Assembly: GCA_947502495.1 (NCBI GenBank)
Contig: CANNAC010000003.1
Coordinates: 310,001-374,000, forward strand
DNA: 64,000 nucleotides
Direction of reading: 5' to 3'
DNA from: an uncultured Flavobacteriaceae bacterium
GTDB lineage: Bacteria; Bacteroidota; Bacteroidia; Flavobacteriales; Flavobacteriaceae
Part shown: one piece after another, positions 26,919 to 35,068 of the stretch
Layout: each line of letters opens with the position of its first letter
Numbering within the stretch: position 1 is the stretch's first letter
Program-made: the position numbers and the translations under genes
Notes under the pieces: model-generated
Told to the model about the DNA's origin: nothing
Databases searched by the model: none
Seen by the model: the letters and a program-made list of their open reading frames with translations, nothing else

Positions 26919-27239
26919 TTATTCAATCTTATTTGAGTTAACAATAACCGCATAACAGATAGCGAGATATTAATAATTTATTCAAGTTTCGCGCGCGCGT
27001 ATTGTTTCGATTTTCTTCTGTACTAACTCATAAATAAAAAGGTTAGTAAATGTTAGGATTTTCATCTTATCAATTCTAACCTTTCTTAGTGTGCTAAAAA
27101 CAATTTAAGTTTAAAAATATTCGAGTAATTTCGTGTATTTAAACCTTAGGTATTCTTAGGGTTTTAGCATAACTACTTCTAACTTAAAAGTATTAATACA
27201 ATTAAAATTAAATCAATAATTAATATTAAATGCCTTTTT
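26919..27239. other. Noncoding stretch between cassette and Rep gene
   Basis: About 320 bp. It contains an unusual CGCGCGCGCG alternation at about 26990-26999 in an otherwise AT-rich context and an inverted repeat AAAGGTTAG / CTAACCTTT (27038-27046, 27076-27084). This is the convergent junction of plus cassette and minus Rep operon; the inverted repeat may be a terminator or part of a replication origin. Confidence 0.4.
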
Positions 27240-28193
27240 TTATATCTCTTTAAGACCTTGTTTGATTTCATTTATATTATTTGTTATTAAATTATCTTTT
27301 GCGTTGTTGATTAAGAACAAGCACTCTTTTACAAAACCTCTCAAATTGTGTTTAGTGTTCCTTGAATACCTACTGTCTAAATGTTTTACAATACTTTCAA
27401 AATCTCCATTATAAATTTCACTTAATAAATAAATTTGCGCAAAGTTTTTTTCTTCTGAATTAGTCATTTTTAAAATGTTTACAATTGGCTTGAAATCAGT
27501 TTGTTTATTTAGAATTTTATCAAAAATATTGTAATTGATATTTGTTGCACTAAGCACGGATAGAAGTTGGTTGCTTTCAAAATATTTATTTATTGTTGCT
27601 ATTTTAGGAAAGCGAGTTTCAAACCTTAGCACATTCTCGAACTGATAAATACATGACGGAAAACTATTGTAAAATTGTTTATTCTGCATTAACTCGTGTT
27701 CTTTACTGTAACAAGTAAGTCGGATCGGGTGTGTTTTAATTTTTTCATGATAAACAATGCCAGTATCATACATAGTCTTCGTAAACTTTGGAGCAACTAT
27801 ATTGTTTAAAGAATTTTTATAGTTAATGAAAGAGTCAGTTACAAGAATATCATTCTTTACATCTACATATTTTAAAGAACAATCTTTTGTGAAATCAGCA
27901 TCTAAAACAATTCCAGTTTGGTTTATTTCGTAAACAAATTGCTCTAGTGTATTGTTACTGATTCCTTGATAGTAGTTATCCTTTAATATTTTACTGCTTA
28001 CTTTTATTTTAACGGTGTTATTTGTTTCGTTTATAGATACTTTGTGTAGTCCTAATGTATTTTGTTTAAGTGTTTTGTTTACTATCTCCAAACCGTTTGA
28101 TTTAGTAATATGAGTTACCTCAAATTTATAGTTGTCCATATCTTGTATGTAGTACGTTGGTGTTGTAAACTCTATGGTGTCAAATGTTGTCAA
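27240..28193 (-). CDS. Possible replication initiator (filamentous-phage gpII / RCR-like)
   Basis: 317 aa. The layout resembles phage/plasmid replication proteins of the gpII/Phage_CRI type: an N-terminal domain with repeated strands, a central TGIVYHEKIKTHPIRLTCYSKEHEL (Y-[SD]-K-x-x-E segment), then VLRFETRFPKIATINKYF (the L-R-F-E-x-R motif). A helical C-terminal half follows (KHNLRGFVKECLFLINNAK). Rolling-circle chemistry is an inference from these motifs; I cannot assign the catalytic Tyr with certainty. Position downstream of the HTH protein in the integrase-proximal operon also suggests replication. Confidence 0.5.
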   Translation of the reverse strand: MTTFDTIEFTTPTYYIQDMDNYKFEVTHITKSNGLEIVNKTLKQNTLGLHKVSINETNNTVKIKVSSKILKDNYYQGISNNTLEQFVYEINQTGIVLDADFTKDCSLKYVDVKNDILVTDSFINYKNSLNNIVAPKFTKTMYDTGIVYHEKIKTHPIRLTCYSKEHELMQNKQFYNSFPSCIYQFENVLRFETRFPKIATINKYFESNQLLSVLSATNINYNIFDKILNKQTDFKPIVNILKMTNSEEKNFAQIYLLSEIYNGDFESIVKHLDSRYSRNTKHNLRGFVKECLFLINNAKDNLITNNINEIKQGLKEI

Positions 28194-28346
28194 TTATTAT
28201 GCTAGGTATTAATTTTTAATACTTTTTTAGAGTATAATTATATAAAGGCTCTTTTTTGAGTTTTAGCCAGTAACAAAGCAAGTAATAATTTGTATCTTTA
28301 TGCTGTGGGTGTGCGTTGCTGTATTATCTCAACATTTGAACAAATT

Positions 28347-28370
28347 AAAGACGGTTTTTACGCCGTCTTT
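28347..28370. terminator. Hairpin between Rep gene and upstream ORF
   Basis: A perfect 8-bp stem AAAGACGG / CCGTCTTT with an 8-base loop, just past the stop of 28384-28767. U-tracts are weak on the minus strand and moderate on the plus. It may be a terminator or part of an origin next to the Rep gene. Confidence 0.5.
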
Positions 28371-28383
28371 GTTGCTTTTAGTG

Positions 28384-28767
28384 TTAGTTGTTAATGTAGT
28401 TTATAACGTTGCTTAAATCGTTCGTGTAGTAGTTCTCGAAGTACTTAATAGTTAAAGTACTTGCGTTGTCTGAAAACTTAAAAATTATTAGATGTGTTTT
28501 TTCGTTTTCGTCACCTCTAAAAACATTTTTGTATTTTGTTCTGAAAAGACCTGTGATACAATTGCTCCATTTTGATTTTAGTCTAACTTTTAGCCAATAA
28601 TCAGGATTTGAGTCAGCAAAGAATCTGTTTTTACTAATATTAATTCTATTAGTTAACTTGCTTTCTTTTAACGCGTTGTATTCGTAATGTTTAACGTCTT
28701 TAAATTTACCAATGTTAGTTTCTGTGTAAACATAGGTATACGGTTTTGGTGTGTAGTGCGTTGCCAT
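28384..28767 (-). CDS. Unknown protein in the Rep operon
   Basis: 127 aa (MATHYTPKPYTYVYTETNIG), basic and aromatic-rich, with no signal or membrane segment. Stretches such as DYWLKVRLKSKWSNCITGLF and THLIIFKFSDNASTLTIKYF look like beta strands of a small nucleic-acid-binding or structural domain, but I recognise no family. It starts 4 bases after the stop of the HTH gene, so it is cotranscribed with it. Confidence 0.6.
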   Translation of the reverse strand: MATHYTPKPYTYVYTETNIGKFKDVKHYEYNALKESKLTNRINISKNRFFADSNPDYWLKVRLKSKWSNCITGLFRTKYKNVFRGDENEKTHLIIFKFSDNASTLTIKYFENYYTNDLSNVINYINN

Positions 28768-28771
28768 ACAA

Positions 28772-29053
28772 CTAGTTATTTAATTTAACAATTGCATTTT
28801 CTACATCTGTACGTAAATAAAATACACGCCCTCCGATTTGGTTTGCTGTTAATATTCCTTTTTTCGTCCAATTGTGAATGGTTGACAAATCGACTGAAAA
28901 CATTTTCGCGACCTCTTGACGTGTTAAATACTCTTTTGGTGTCTTAGGCTCAAAATGTTTCTTTAAGTCTTGTAGTTGTGTTTTAACGCCCTCAATTATT
29001 GCGTTCTGAACTTGCTCAGGTGTTACCTGAACGAATTGAATTTGTTTACTCAT
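28772..29053 (-). CDS. HTH_17/excisionase-type DNA-binding protein
   Basis: 93 aa. The C-terminal half is a MerR-like winged HTH of the excisionase family: YLTRQEVAKMFSVDLSTIHN then WTKKGILTANQIGGRVFY. The N-terminal part (FVQVTPEQVQNAIIEGVKTQ) is helical, as in the Bacteroidota mobile-element HTH proteins. It likely serves as excisionase and/or regulator of the element. It is the first gene of the minus-strand HTH-unknown-Rep operon. Confidence 0.8.
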   Translation of the reverse strand: MSKQIQFVQVTPEQVQNAIIEGVKTQLQDLKKHFEPKTPKEYLTRQEVAKMFSVDLSTIHNWTKKGILTANQIGGRVFYLRTDVENAIVKLNN

Positions 29054-29300
29054 AAGGTTTGTTTTATGAGCAATACAGGGAAGTTACAGACTTGTTAAAA
29101 ATCCGTTGTTAACAAATATTTGCCATGTTTATACCATAATTTGTACATACAATAACAATTATTATTACATTTGTAATGTACTACAAAGAAAACCCGTGCA
29201 AAAAGTTTTTTAAAGTACAAACAAAATAACAAGGGTGTTACTTCAATGTGATGCTCTTTTTTTGTTATTAATATTAAGGCTAAATTAGTTTAATGCCCTT

Positions 29301-29459
29301 GAAAATGAAAGGGTATTTTATAAACGATGTCAACAAGTTTTTAACAACCTAGCATTTACCACGTATTTCAAGGTGTTTTATAGTGCTGTGTAATTGACTG
29401 AATATTAGCGTTTTAAATATATTAAAATTTTGTTAATAGCAGTAAAATAAGGGGTTTTA
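29301..29459 (-). repeat. nrd-upstream-like block, element copy
   Basis: On the minus strand this segment aligns with 40478-40636 upstream of nrdB. 29307-29373 matches 40564-40630 with five differences in 67 by my count, and 29401-29455 matches 40481-40535 with about eight. The middle is diverged. It contains TTGTTAAAAACTTGTTGACA. The whole 29054-29548 space has no ORF. The block lies about 250 bp upstream of the HTH gene in the same relative orientation as the nrd copy. Confidence 0.85.
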
Positions 29460-29548
29460 AAAAAAAAGTGTAAAAGAATATTTTTAAACTCGATTTTGCT
29501 TCTTACTGTGTTTTCTGCCAACTATGAATGGTTTGCGCTTTTTTATTA

Positions 29549-30859
29549 TTAGTTTTGATTAGAAGCATTATTAACTATGTTTAGAACTGTTTCTTTTCGT
29601 TCTTTTAGTTCTTTGGTTTTGTAATAGTCTAATAAAATATCAACGTGGTCATCTTGATTTTGATTAATGTATTCTAAAAAGGTGCTTTCTTTTTTGTGTC
29701 CTGTTACTTTCATTATTAACGGAGTTGGTATTTTGGTATAGTGGAGGGTTGCAAAAGTACGTCTGCCTGTATGACTTGAAATGTATTCGTATTTAGGTCT
29801 TAATTTTTTTTCATTTCTATTAGTTTCTTTGTTTCTTTTTTTACCCATTACCAATTCGTTAATTTCAGCATCTTTACATATTGTTTTTATATGCTTATTT
29901 AGTTTTTGAATAGAGATTTTATACGGTAACCCTGTTTCGTAAATTGTTTTTACTTGAGGTGCTACTGGAATAGTAATAGTTTGATTAACTTTTTTCTGTT
30001 TAATTCTAATAATATAATCATTACCGTATTTAATAAAGTTTTCTTTTATTACTCTGCTTAATAGTGCTTCCCCTCTTTGTCCTGTGTAACAGGCTAATAT
30101 TAGGTATTTTCTTGCGTTTAATAGTGCTTCACTTTTTATATCTAAATTCTGTATTCTATTTAGTTCTTGTTCGGTAAGAGTAATGACATTCATATCATCA
30201 TCATAAGTTTGTACTTTTTTAAATTTAATACTATTGAAGTTTTCAGCAGTAGGAGTGTATTCAGATGCTACTCTTACTACTTTTTGCAAATCTGTTAAAA
30301 ATTTAGTAGCAGTACTTGGGCTGTAATCTTCTTTTTCAAACAACCATTTTTTAAAGTCGTTAAAGGCGTTTTTATTTAAGTCTTTAATGTTTATTGTTTT
30401 GTTGCTTTGGTAGTCTGTAAATCTATTTAAAAGACTATTGTAGGTCTTTATTCGGTTTTTGCTTAAACCGTAACCTCCTTTGGAATTCGGCATTAAGTGA
30501 GAATTTTTAATAATATAGTTAATCCAATAAGTGACTTTTGTTTGTGTTTTGTTTTCGTCAATACGCTCGAAGTAAACATCTATATAGTGTTCAAGCCATT
30601 GTTTATCTATGTTTATGTTGTTTTGATATGCGACATTATACTTTTCTAGTATGTATACTTGTAGTTTTATTAAATTGGTTTTTAGATTTTTATTTGCTCC
30701 TGTTGTTTGTTTTGGTAGTTTGGTTTCTTTACTCCAATTTTTAGAGTCTATTATTAATCCTGTTTTTGCACGTGGTGTTAAACCTCTTTTTATAGATAAT
30801 CTTAGGTAGATAGGTGCATTGATAGAATTGCTTAATACCTCGAATTTTGCAGTTGCCAT
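29549..30859 (-). CDS. Tyrosine recombinase / integrase
   Basis: 436 aa with the Bacteroidota integrase layout. There is an N-terminal arm-DNA-binding domain (APIYLRLSIKRGLTPRAKTG), a SAM-like core-binding domain (FNDFKKWLFEKEDYSPSTAT), and the catalytic domain with Arg in CYTGQRGEALLSR, His-x-x-Arg in SHTGRRTFATLH, and the final His and Tyr in VTGHKKESTFLEYI. All catalytic residues are present, so it should be active. It integrates the element into tRNA-Leu; the attR junction is about 190 bp upstream of its start. Confidence 0.93.
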   Translation of the reverse strand: MATAKFEVLSNSINAPIYLRLSIKRGLTPRAKTGLIIDSKNWSKETKLPKQTTGANKNLKTNLIKLQVYILEKYNVAYQNNINIDKQWLEHYIDVYFERIDENKTQTKVTYWINYIIKNSHLMPNSKGGYGLSKNRIKTYNSLLNRFTDYQSNKTINIKDLNKNAFNDFKKWLFEKEDYSPSTATKFLTDLQKVVRVASEYTPTAENFNSIKFKKVQTYDDDMNVITLTEQELNRIQNLDIKSEALLNARKYLILACYTGQRGEALLSRVIKENFIKYGNDYIIRIKQKKVNQTITIPVAPQVKTIYETGLPYKISIQKLNKHIKTICKDAEINELVMGKKRNKETNRNEKKLRPKYEYISSHTGRRTFATLHYTKIPTPLIMKVTGHKKESTFLEYINQNQDDHVDILLDYYKTKELKERKETVLNIVNNASNQN

Positions 30860-30904
30860 ATTTTATTATTTTGAACAAGGTAAAACTAAGTAAATTATTT
30901 TTTA

Positions 30905-30922
30905 TGACAACCATTTGACAAC
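30905..30922 (+). promoter_or_regulatory. Putative integrase arm-type site, right
   Basis: An exact copy of TGACAACCATTTGACAAC seen at 23868-23885, same orientation, followed by another TGACAA at 30928. It lies about 45 bp upstream of the integrase start and 130 bp inside attR. Confidence 0.6.
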
Positions 30923-31051
30923 GAAAATGACAATGATTTAAATTGATTTCAATTATTTTAAATTATTTGTAATTGATTTAAGTTGCTGTTATTTGTATTT
31001 TAAAGGGTTTTTGTCTGTTTTGTTTAGTTTTTTAATTGTTCCTGTTCTAGT

Positions 31052-31074
31052 GGTTCGATTCCCGCCTTGAGTAC
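31052..31074 (+). repeat. attR: 23-bp direct repeat
   Basis: An exact copy of the tRNA-Leu 3' end (23787-23809) with no tRNA body upstream: the remnant of the original target. Confidence 0.9.
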
Positions 31075-31399
31075 TTGTTTAAACCGTAATATTCTTTTTT
31101 AAAGACGATTACGGTTTTTTTTATAAAGTGTTTTTTGTTCGTTTTTGATTAATTTCTTCGTAATGTCACCATTAGCTTCTGGCAGGATAATGGTAATACC
31201 ATAATGGAAGTAAAACCATTTCTTCCATATTTAATGTTGCATGTAATCCGATCGAACAACTTATACTTATAACCTGTATTCCATAGCTGAAGAATCTATA
31301 CGTGTTTGATATTCTATATAGAATTTAGATGCTTTAAATAATCTGTAACTTTTAATAAGTCTTTTTATATATTTACAATCCCTAAAATAGTATAAAATT
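31075..31399. other. Intergenic region right of attR
   Basis: About 325 bp. The first 48 bases hold the original tRNA-Leu terminator; after that I see only AT-rich DNA and short inverted repeats such as GGTAATACC / AAACCATTT. No ORF is convincing. Confidence 0.35.
31082..31122 (+). terminator. Original tRNA-Leu terminator
   Basis: A stem AACCGTAAT / ATTACGGTT followed by eight T's, right after attR. It would have terminated the tRNA before the element inserted. Confidence 0.8.
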
Positions 31400-31987
31400 A
31401 TGTTTGAAGAATTCTGGTTTAACGTTCAATATGGTATTAATCATGTGTTAGATATTAACGCTTATGATCACGTGCTTTTTTTAATAGTGCTTGCAGTGCC
31501 TTATATTTTTAAAGATTGGAAACGCGTTTTAATGTTGGTGTCTGTCTTTACTCTTGGGCATACTTTGTCTTTAATATTAGCCGTCTATGGCGTTGTTTCT
31601 GTAAATGGTAAATTGGTAGAGTTTCTAATTCCTATTACCATATTAATTATGGCTGTTTTTAATGTTTTTACAGCTGGTAAAACAGCTAAAAGTGATAAGG
31701 TTGGCGTTTTGTTTTTTTCTACACTCTTTTTTGGTTTAGTGCATGGTCTTGGCTTTGCAAGAGAGTTTAAAATCATGGTAGGTAAAGCAGAAAACAAACT
31801 AATCACACTTTTAGAATTTGCATTAGGTATAGAATTAGCGCAAATCATTATTGTTTTCGTTGTTCTGTTTCTAGGTTTTTTAATGCAAACTATTTTTAGA
31901 TTTTCTAAACGAGATTGGGTTATGGTAGTCTCTGCCGTAGTAATAGGTCTAGTGATACCAATGATTATACACAGTAATTTCTTTTAA
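31400..31987 (+). CDS. HupE/UreJ_2-type membrane protein
   Basis: 195 aa, about six membrane helices. It has the HupE/UreJ_2 signature: a first loop YGINHVLDINAYDHVLFLIV, SVFTLGHTLSLILAVYG (conserved His), and FGLVHGLGFAREF (second conserved His). Members are proposed nickel/cobalt or hydrogenase/urease accessory permeases, but most Bacteroidota copies have no such neighbours, as here. I would not assign a substrate. Confidence 0.85.
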   Translation: MFEEFWFNVQYGINHVLDINAYDHVLFLIVLAVPYIFKDWKRVLMLVSVFTLGHTLSLILAVYGVVSVNGKLVEFLIPITILIMAVFNVFTAGKTAKSDKVGVLFFSTLFFGLVHGLGFAREFKIMVGKAENKLITLLEFALGIELAQIIIVFVVLFLGFLMQTIFRFSKRDWVMVVSAVVIGLVIPMIIHSNFF

Positions 31988-32115
31988 AAGCTTTTAAAGT
32001 TTGGTAAAACTTTAACTTACAAGTGTTGTAATTAAAATGCGAAGCAAGTATCTTCGTTATACCTCTTGGTATGAAATGTTTATCGCGTAAAATCATTCTA
32101 ACTTCAAAATAATAT

Positions 32116-32547
32116 ATGTCAGAAAAGAAGAAGCTTAAATACGATAAAGCGTATTTAAGGATTGCAACAGAATGGGGAAGGCTATCTGCTTGCGAACGTA
32201 AACAAGTTGGTGCTTTAATAGTAAAAGACAGAATGATTATTTCGGATGGTTTTAACGGTACGCCAACTGGTTTTGAAAACTATTGCGAAGATGAGGAAGG
32301 ATACACAAAATGGTATGTATTGCACGCCGAAGCGAATGCTATTTTAAAAGTAGCCTCTTCTACACAATCTTGCAAAGGAGCAACGTTATATATAACCTTA
32401 TCTCCATGTAAAGAATGTAGTAAGCTAATACATCAATCTGGAATTGTAAGAGTAGTCTATAATCAAGCATACAAAGATGATTCTGGTCTTCGTTTTTTGG
32501 AGAAGGCAGGAATAGAATTAGAATTAATTGAAGATTTAAAAGCATAA
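32116..32547 (+). CDS. dCMP/cytidine deaminase family protein
   Basis: 143 aa. The zinc motifs are present: LHAEANAIL (His-Ala-Glu) and TLSPCKECSKLI (Pro-Cys-x-x-Cys). The N-terminal segment WGRLSACERKQVGALIVKDR followed by FNGTPTGFENYCED is typical of dCMP deaminase/ComEB proteins, which convert dCMP to dUMP for dTTP synthesis. The stop overlaps the start of the next gene by one base (TAATG), so it is coupled to the S41 protease. Confidence 0.88.
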   Translation: MSEKKKLKYDKAYLRIATEWGRLSACERKQVGALIVKDRMIISDGFNGTPTGFENYCEDEEGYTKWYVLHAEANAILKVASSTQSCKGATLYITLSPCKECSKLIHQSGIVRVVYNQAYKDDSGLRFLEKAGIELELIEDLKA

Positions 32548-34136
32548 TGAATAACACGAAAAAATACCTACCATTAATTCTTGGAGTTGCAATTGCAGCT
32601 GGTATTTTTATTGGCGGAAAATTAAATTTTACGGATTCTTCCGATCGATTATTTACGGCAAATAGTAAGAAAGATAAGCTGAACAGACTTATCGATTATA
32701 TCGATTATGAATATGTAGATGAGGTAAATACAGATAGTATTGTAGATGTCACCGTAAACGGAATCTTAGAAAACCTAGATCCACATTCTGTCTATATTCC
32801 TAAGGAAGACATGCAACGCGTAAGCGAAAACATGAAAGGAGATTTTGTAGGTATCGGAATTAGTTTTTATACCTATAAAGATACCATTGCAGTAATACGA
32901 GCTGTACATGGAGGTCCTAGCGAAAAAAGAGGAATACTAGGCGGAGACCGAATTCTTATTGCTAATAAGGATACTTTATTTGGTAAAAACTATTCTAATG
33001 ATACTATTGTAAGTAAGCTCAAAGGGCTTATGGATAGCGATGTAAAGTTGAAGGTTTACAGAAAAGGAGAACCAGAACTACTAGATTTTGAAGTGACAAG
33101 AGATCACGTGCCAATTACGAGTGTCGATGCTGCATATATGCTAACCAATACTTTAGGTTATGTGAAAATAAATCGTTTTGCAGAATCTACTTTTAAAGAG
33201 TTTAAAGCAGAATTAAAAAAACTTAAAGGGCTTGGAGCAACACAGATTGCTTTAGATTTAAGAGGTAATCCTGGCGGGTTTTTAAATATTGCCGAACAGA
33301 TTGTGGATGAATTTTTAGAAGACGATAAACTTATTTTGTTTACCAAAAATAAACGCGGAACGATAGAAAAAAGCTTTGCTACTAAAAAAGGAGATTTTGA
33401 AAAAGCAGATGTTTTTGTGCTTATTGATGAGAATTCTGCATCTGCAAGTGAAATCGTTGCCGGGGCTTTACAAGATAATGATAAAGGAACCATTGTTGGG
33501 AGACGTTCTTATGGAAAAGGTTTAGTGCAGCGTGAAATGCAACTTGGTGATGGTAGCGCAGTACGTTTAACGGTTTCCAGATATTACACACCAACAGGAA
33601 GGTCTATACAGCGTTCTTATAAAAATGGAAATAAAGATTATTACGACGAGTATTTTTCGCGCTTAGATAGTGGTGAATTACTAGATCCGGAAAAAATAGA
33701 AGTAGCAGATTCTCTTAAGTTTACAACGCCAAAAGGAAAGGTAGTGTATGGCGGTGGTGGAATTATCCCAGATGTGTTCGTGCCTTTAGATTTAAGTATG
33801 CAAAACGATACGTTTAACTATTTGCAACAAACAGGGTTCTTGAATTATTTTGTTTTTGAGCAATTAGATAAGCAAAGAGAAGCCTATGATAATTTAACGC
33901 AAGAAGATTTTGTAAAGGATTTTATAATTACAGAGGATGTTGTGCAAGATTTTCAGGAGTATTTGAGAGATCGTTTAAAAAGAAAAATTACTTTTTTAAC
34001 CTTTAAGGAAGAAATTAAGCTACTTATTAAAGCGGCTTTGGGAGAGCAATTGTTTGGTGAAGGTACGTATCAAGAAGTGATAAATCAACAAGATATTATG
34101 ATTGAAGAGGTTATTAAGTTAAGTGAAGAAAACTAA
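32547..34136 (+). CDS. S41 C-terminal processing peptidase (CtpA-like)
   Basis: 529 aa with an N-terminal signal anchor (YLPLILGVAIAAGIFIGGKL). A PDZ domain is at about residues 85-170 (GISFYTYKDTIAVIRAVHGG ... GGDRILIANKDTLFG), and the S41 protease domain has LDLRGNPGGFLNIAEQIVDE, catalytic Ser in ENSASASEIVAGAL and Lys in GRRSYGKGLVQ. It acts in the periplasm, trimming C termini. The C-terminal 140 residues are helical. A tandem repeat array starts directly after its stop. Confidence 0.92.
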   Translation: MNNTKKYLPLILGVAIAAGIFIGGKLNFTDSSDRLFTANSKKDKLNRLIDYIDYEYVDEVNTDSIVDVTVNGILENLDPHSVYIPKEDMQRVSENMKGDFVGIGISFYTYKDTIAVIRAVHGGPSEKRGILGGDRILIANKDTLFGKNYSNDTIVSKLKGLMDSDVKLKVYRKGEPELLDFEVTRDHVPITSVDAAYMLTNTLGYVKINRFAESTFKEFKAELKKLKGLGATQIALDLRGNPGGFLNIAEQIVDEFLEDDKLILFTKNKRGTIEKSFATKKGDFEKADVFVLIDENSASASEIVAGALQDNDKGTIVGRRSYGKGLVQREMQLGDGSAVRLTVSRYYTPTGRSIQRSYKNGNKDYYDEYFSRLDSGELLDPEKIEVADSLKFTTPKGKVVYGGGGIIPDVFVPLDLSMQNDTFNYLQQTGFLNYFVFEQLDKQREAYDNLTQEDFVKDFIITEDVVQDFQEYLRDRLKRKITFLTFKEEIKLLIKAALGEQLFGEGTYQEVINQQDIMIEEVIKLSEEN

Positions 34137-34138
34137 CT

Positions 34139-34170
34139 AAACCTTATCATGCACCTTCGTGTGAATACCC
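34139..34170 (-). pseudogene. Detached copy of the 3' end of an oxidoreductase gene
   Basis: On the minus strand the bases encode GIHTKVHDKV plus stop, the same ten C-terminal residues as the FAD oxidoreductase at 35069-35671, using mostly different synonymous codons. The segment runs straight into the tandem array, so it is a coding remnant and not a gene. Confidence 0.6.
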
Positions 34171-34180
34171 CGATAGCTCC

Positions 34181-34822
34181 CGATAGCGCGGATTTGTAAT
34201 CCGTGAACCCTATAGTGTAGATTTGCATCTCCTATGCATGCGAGTGAGTTACTATAGAGTATTGTTTTTGATGTTCTTTTTATACCCGATAGCGCGGATT
34301 TGTAATCCGTGAATCCTATAGTGTAGATTTGCATCCCTATCCATGAGAGTAAGTTACTATAGAGTATTGTTTTTGATGTTCTTTTTATATTTATAAAAAA
34401 CCCGATAGCGCGGATTTGTAATCCGTGAACCCTATAGTGTAAATTTGTAATCCCTATCCATGCGAGTAAGTTAATATATAGCATCGTTTTTGATGTTGTC
34501 CCCGATAGCGCAGATTTGTAATCCGTGAATCCTATAGTGTAGATTTGCAATCCCTATCCATGCGAGTAAGTTAATATAGAGTATTGTTTTTAATGTTCTT
34601 TTTATACCCGATAGCGCGGATTTGTAATCCGTGAACTCTATAGTGTAAATTTGCAATCCCTATCCATGCGAGTAAGTTAATATAGAGTATTGTTTTTAAT
34701 GTTCTTTTTATACCCGATAGCGCGGATTTGTAATCCGTGAATCCTATAGTGTAGATTTGCATCCCTATCCATGAGAGTAAGTTACTATAGAGTATTGTTT
34801 TTGATGTTCTTTTTATATTTAT
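34181..34822. repeat. Six-unit tandem repeat array
   Basis: Units start at 34181, 34287, 34403, 34503, 34609 and 34715 (periods 106, 116, 100, 106, 106). Each begins CGATAGCGCGGATTTGTAAT followed by CCGTG, continues with CTATAGTGTAGATTTGCA and a GAGTAAGTTA block, and ends GTTTTTGATGTTC. GGATTTGTAATCC is itself a palindrome. Long frames across it on the minus strand encode only the repeat (MQIYTIGFTDYKSALSG) and are not genes. No unique spacers, so not CRISPR. Confidence 0.9.
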
Positions 34823-34940
34823 AAAAAAGCTTAAATGGTATAAAAACAATTAGGTCTACAAAATATAAAGGAACAATGGCAGAATATTTTAAAAAAGCCT
34901 GTAGACATTTACAACGAGAATTCGATTAGATTCATAATAG

Positions 34941-35048
34941 TCACGGATTACAAATCCGTGCTATCCGTTAGTTTAGAATATGAATTTTAGGTACAGATTT
35001 TGAAAACGTTTTAGTTTGCGTTCACGGATTACAAATCCGCGCTAACCG
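34941..35048. repeat. Two inverted copies of the array head motif
   Basis: CACGGATTACAAATCCGTGC at 34941 and CACGGATTACAAATCCGCGC at 35022 are reverse complements of the array unit head. They lie between the array and the oxidoreductase gene in opposite orientation, a REP/BIME-like arrangement. Confidence 0.7.
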
Positions 35049-35068
35049 GTTTAAGTGAAGCTCACTAA

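Larger units (their letters stand above)
23787..31074. mobile_element. 7.3 kb tRNA-Leu integrative element
   Basis: Bounded by a perfect 23-bp direct repeat of the tRNA-Leu 3' end (23787-23809 and 31052-31074). Just inside both ends lies the same 18-mer TGACAACCATTTGACAAC (23868 and 30905), a likely integrase arm site. The interior is visibly more AT-rich than the flanks. It carries on the minus strand a tyrosine integrase, an HTH protein, an unknown protein and a possible Rep protein, and on the plus strand a three-gene overlapping cassette. No capsid, portal, terminase, Zot, relaxase or conjugation genes are seen, so it is a small satellite-like or mobilisable element, not a full prophage or ICE. 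Confidence 0.88.

Noticed and set aside
23787-31074. Complete inovirus or tailed prophage
   Set aside because: No Zot/gpI, coat, portal, capsid or terminase genes are found; only integration, regulation, possible replication and cargo genes are present.
34181-34822. Possible CRISPR array
   Set aside because: Units are about 106 bp and similar along their full length; there are no unique spacers, and no cas genes are nearby.
34137-34849. Minus-strand open frames encoding MQIYTIGFTDYKSALSG repeats
   Set aside because: They are translations of the tandem DNA repeat in shifting frames, with no stable start and no protein-like composition.
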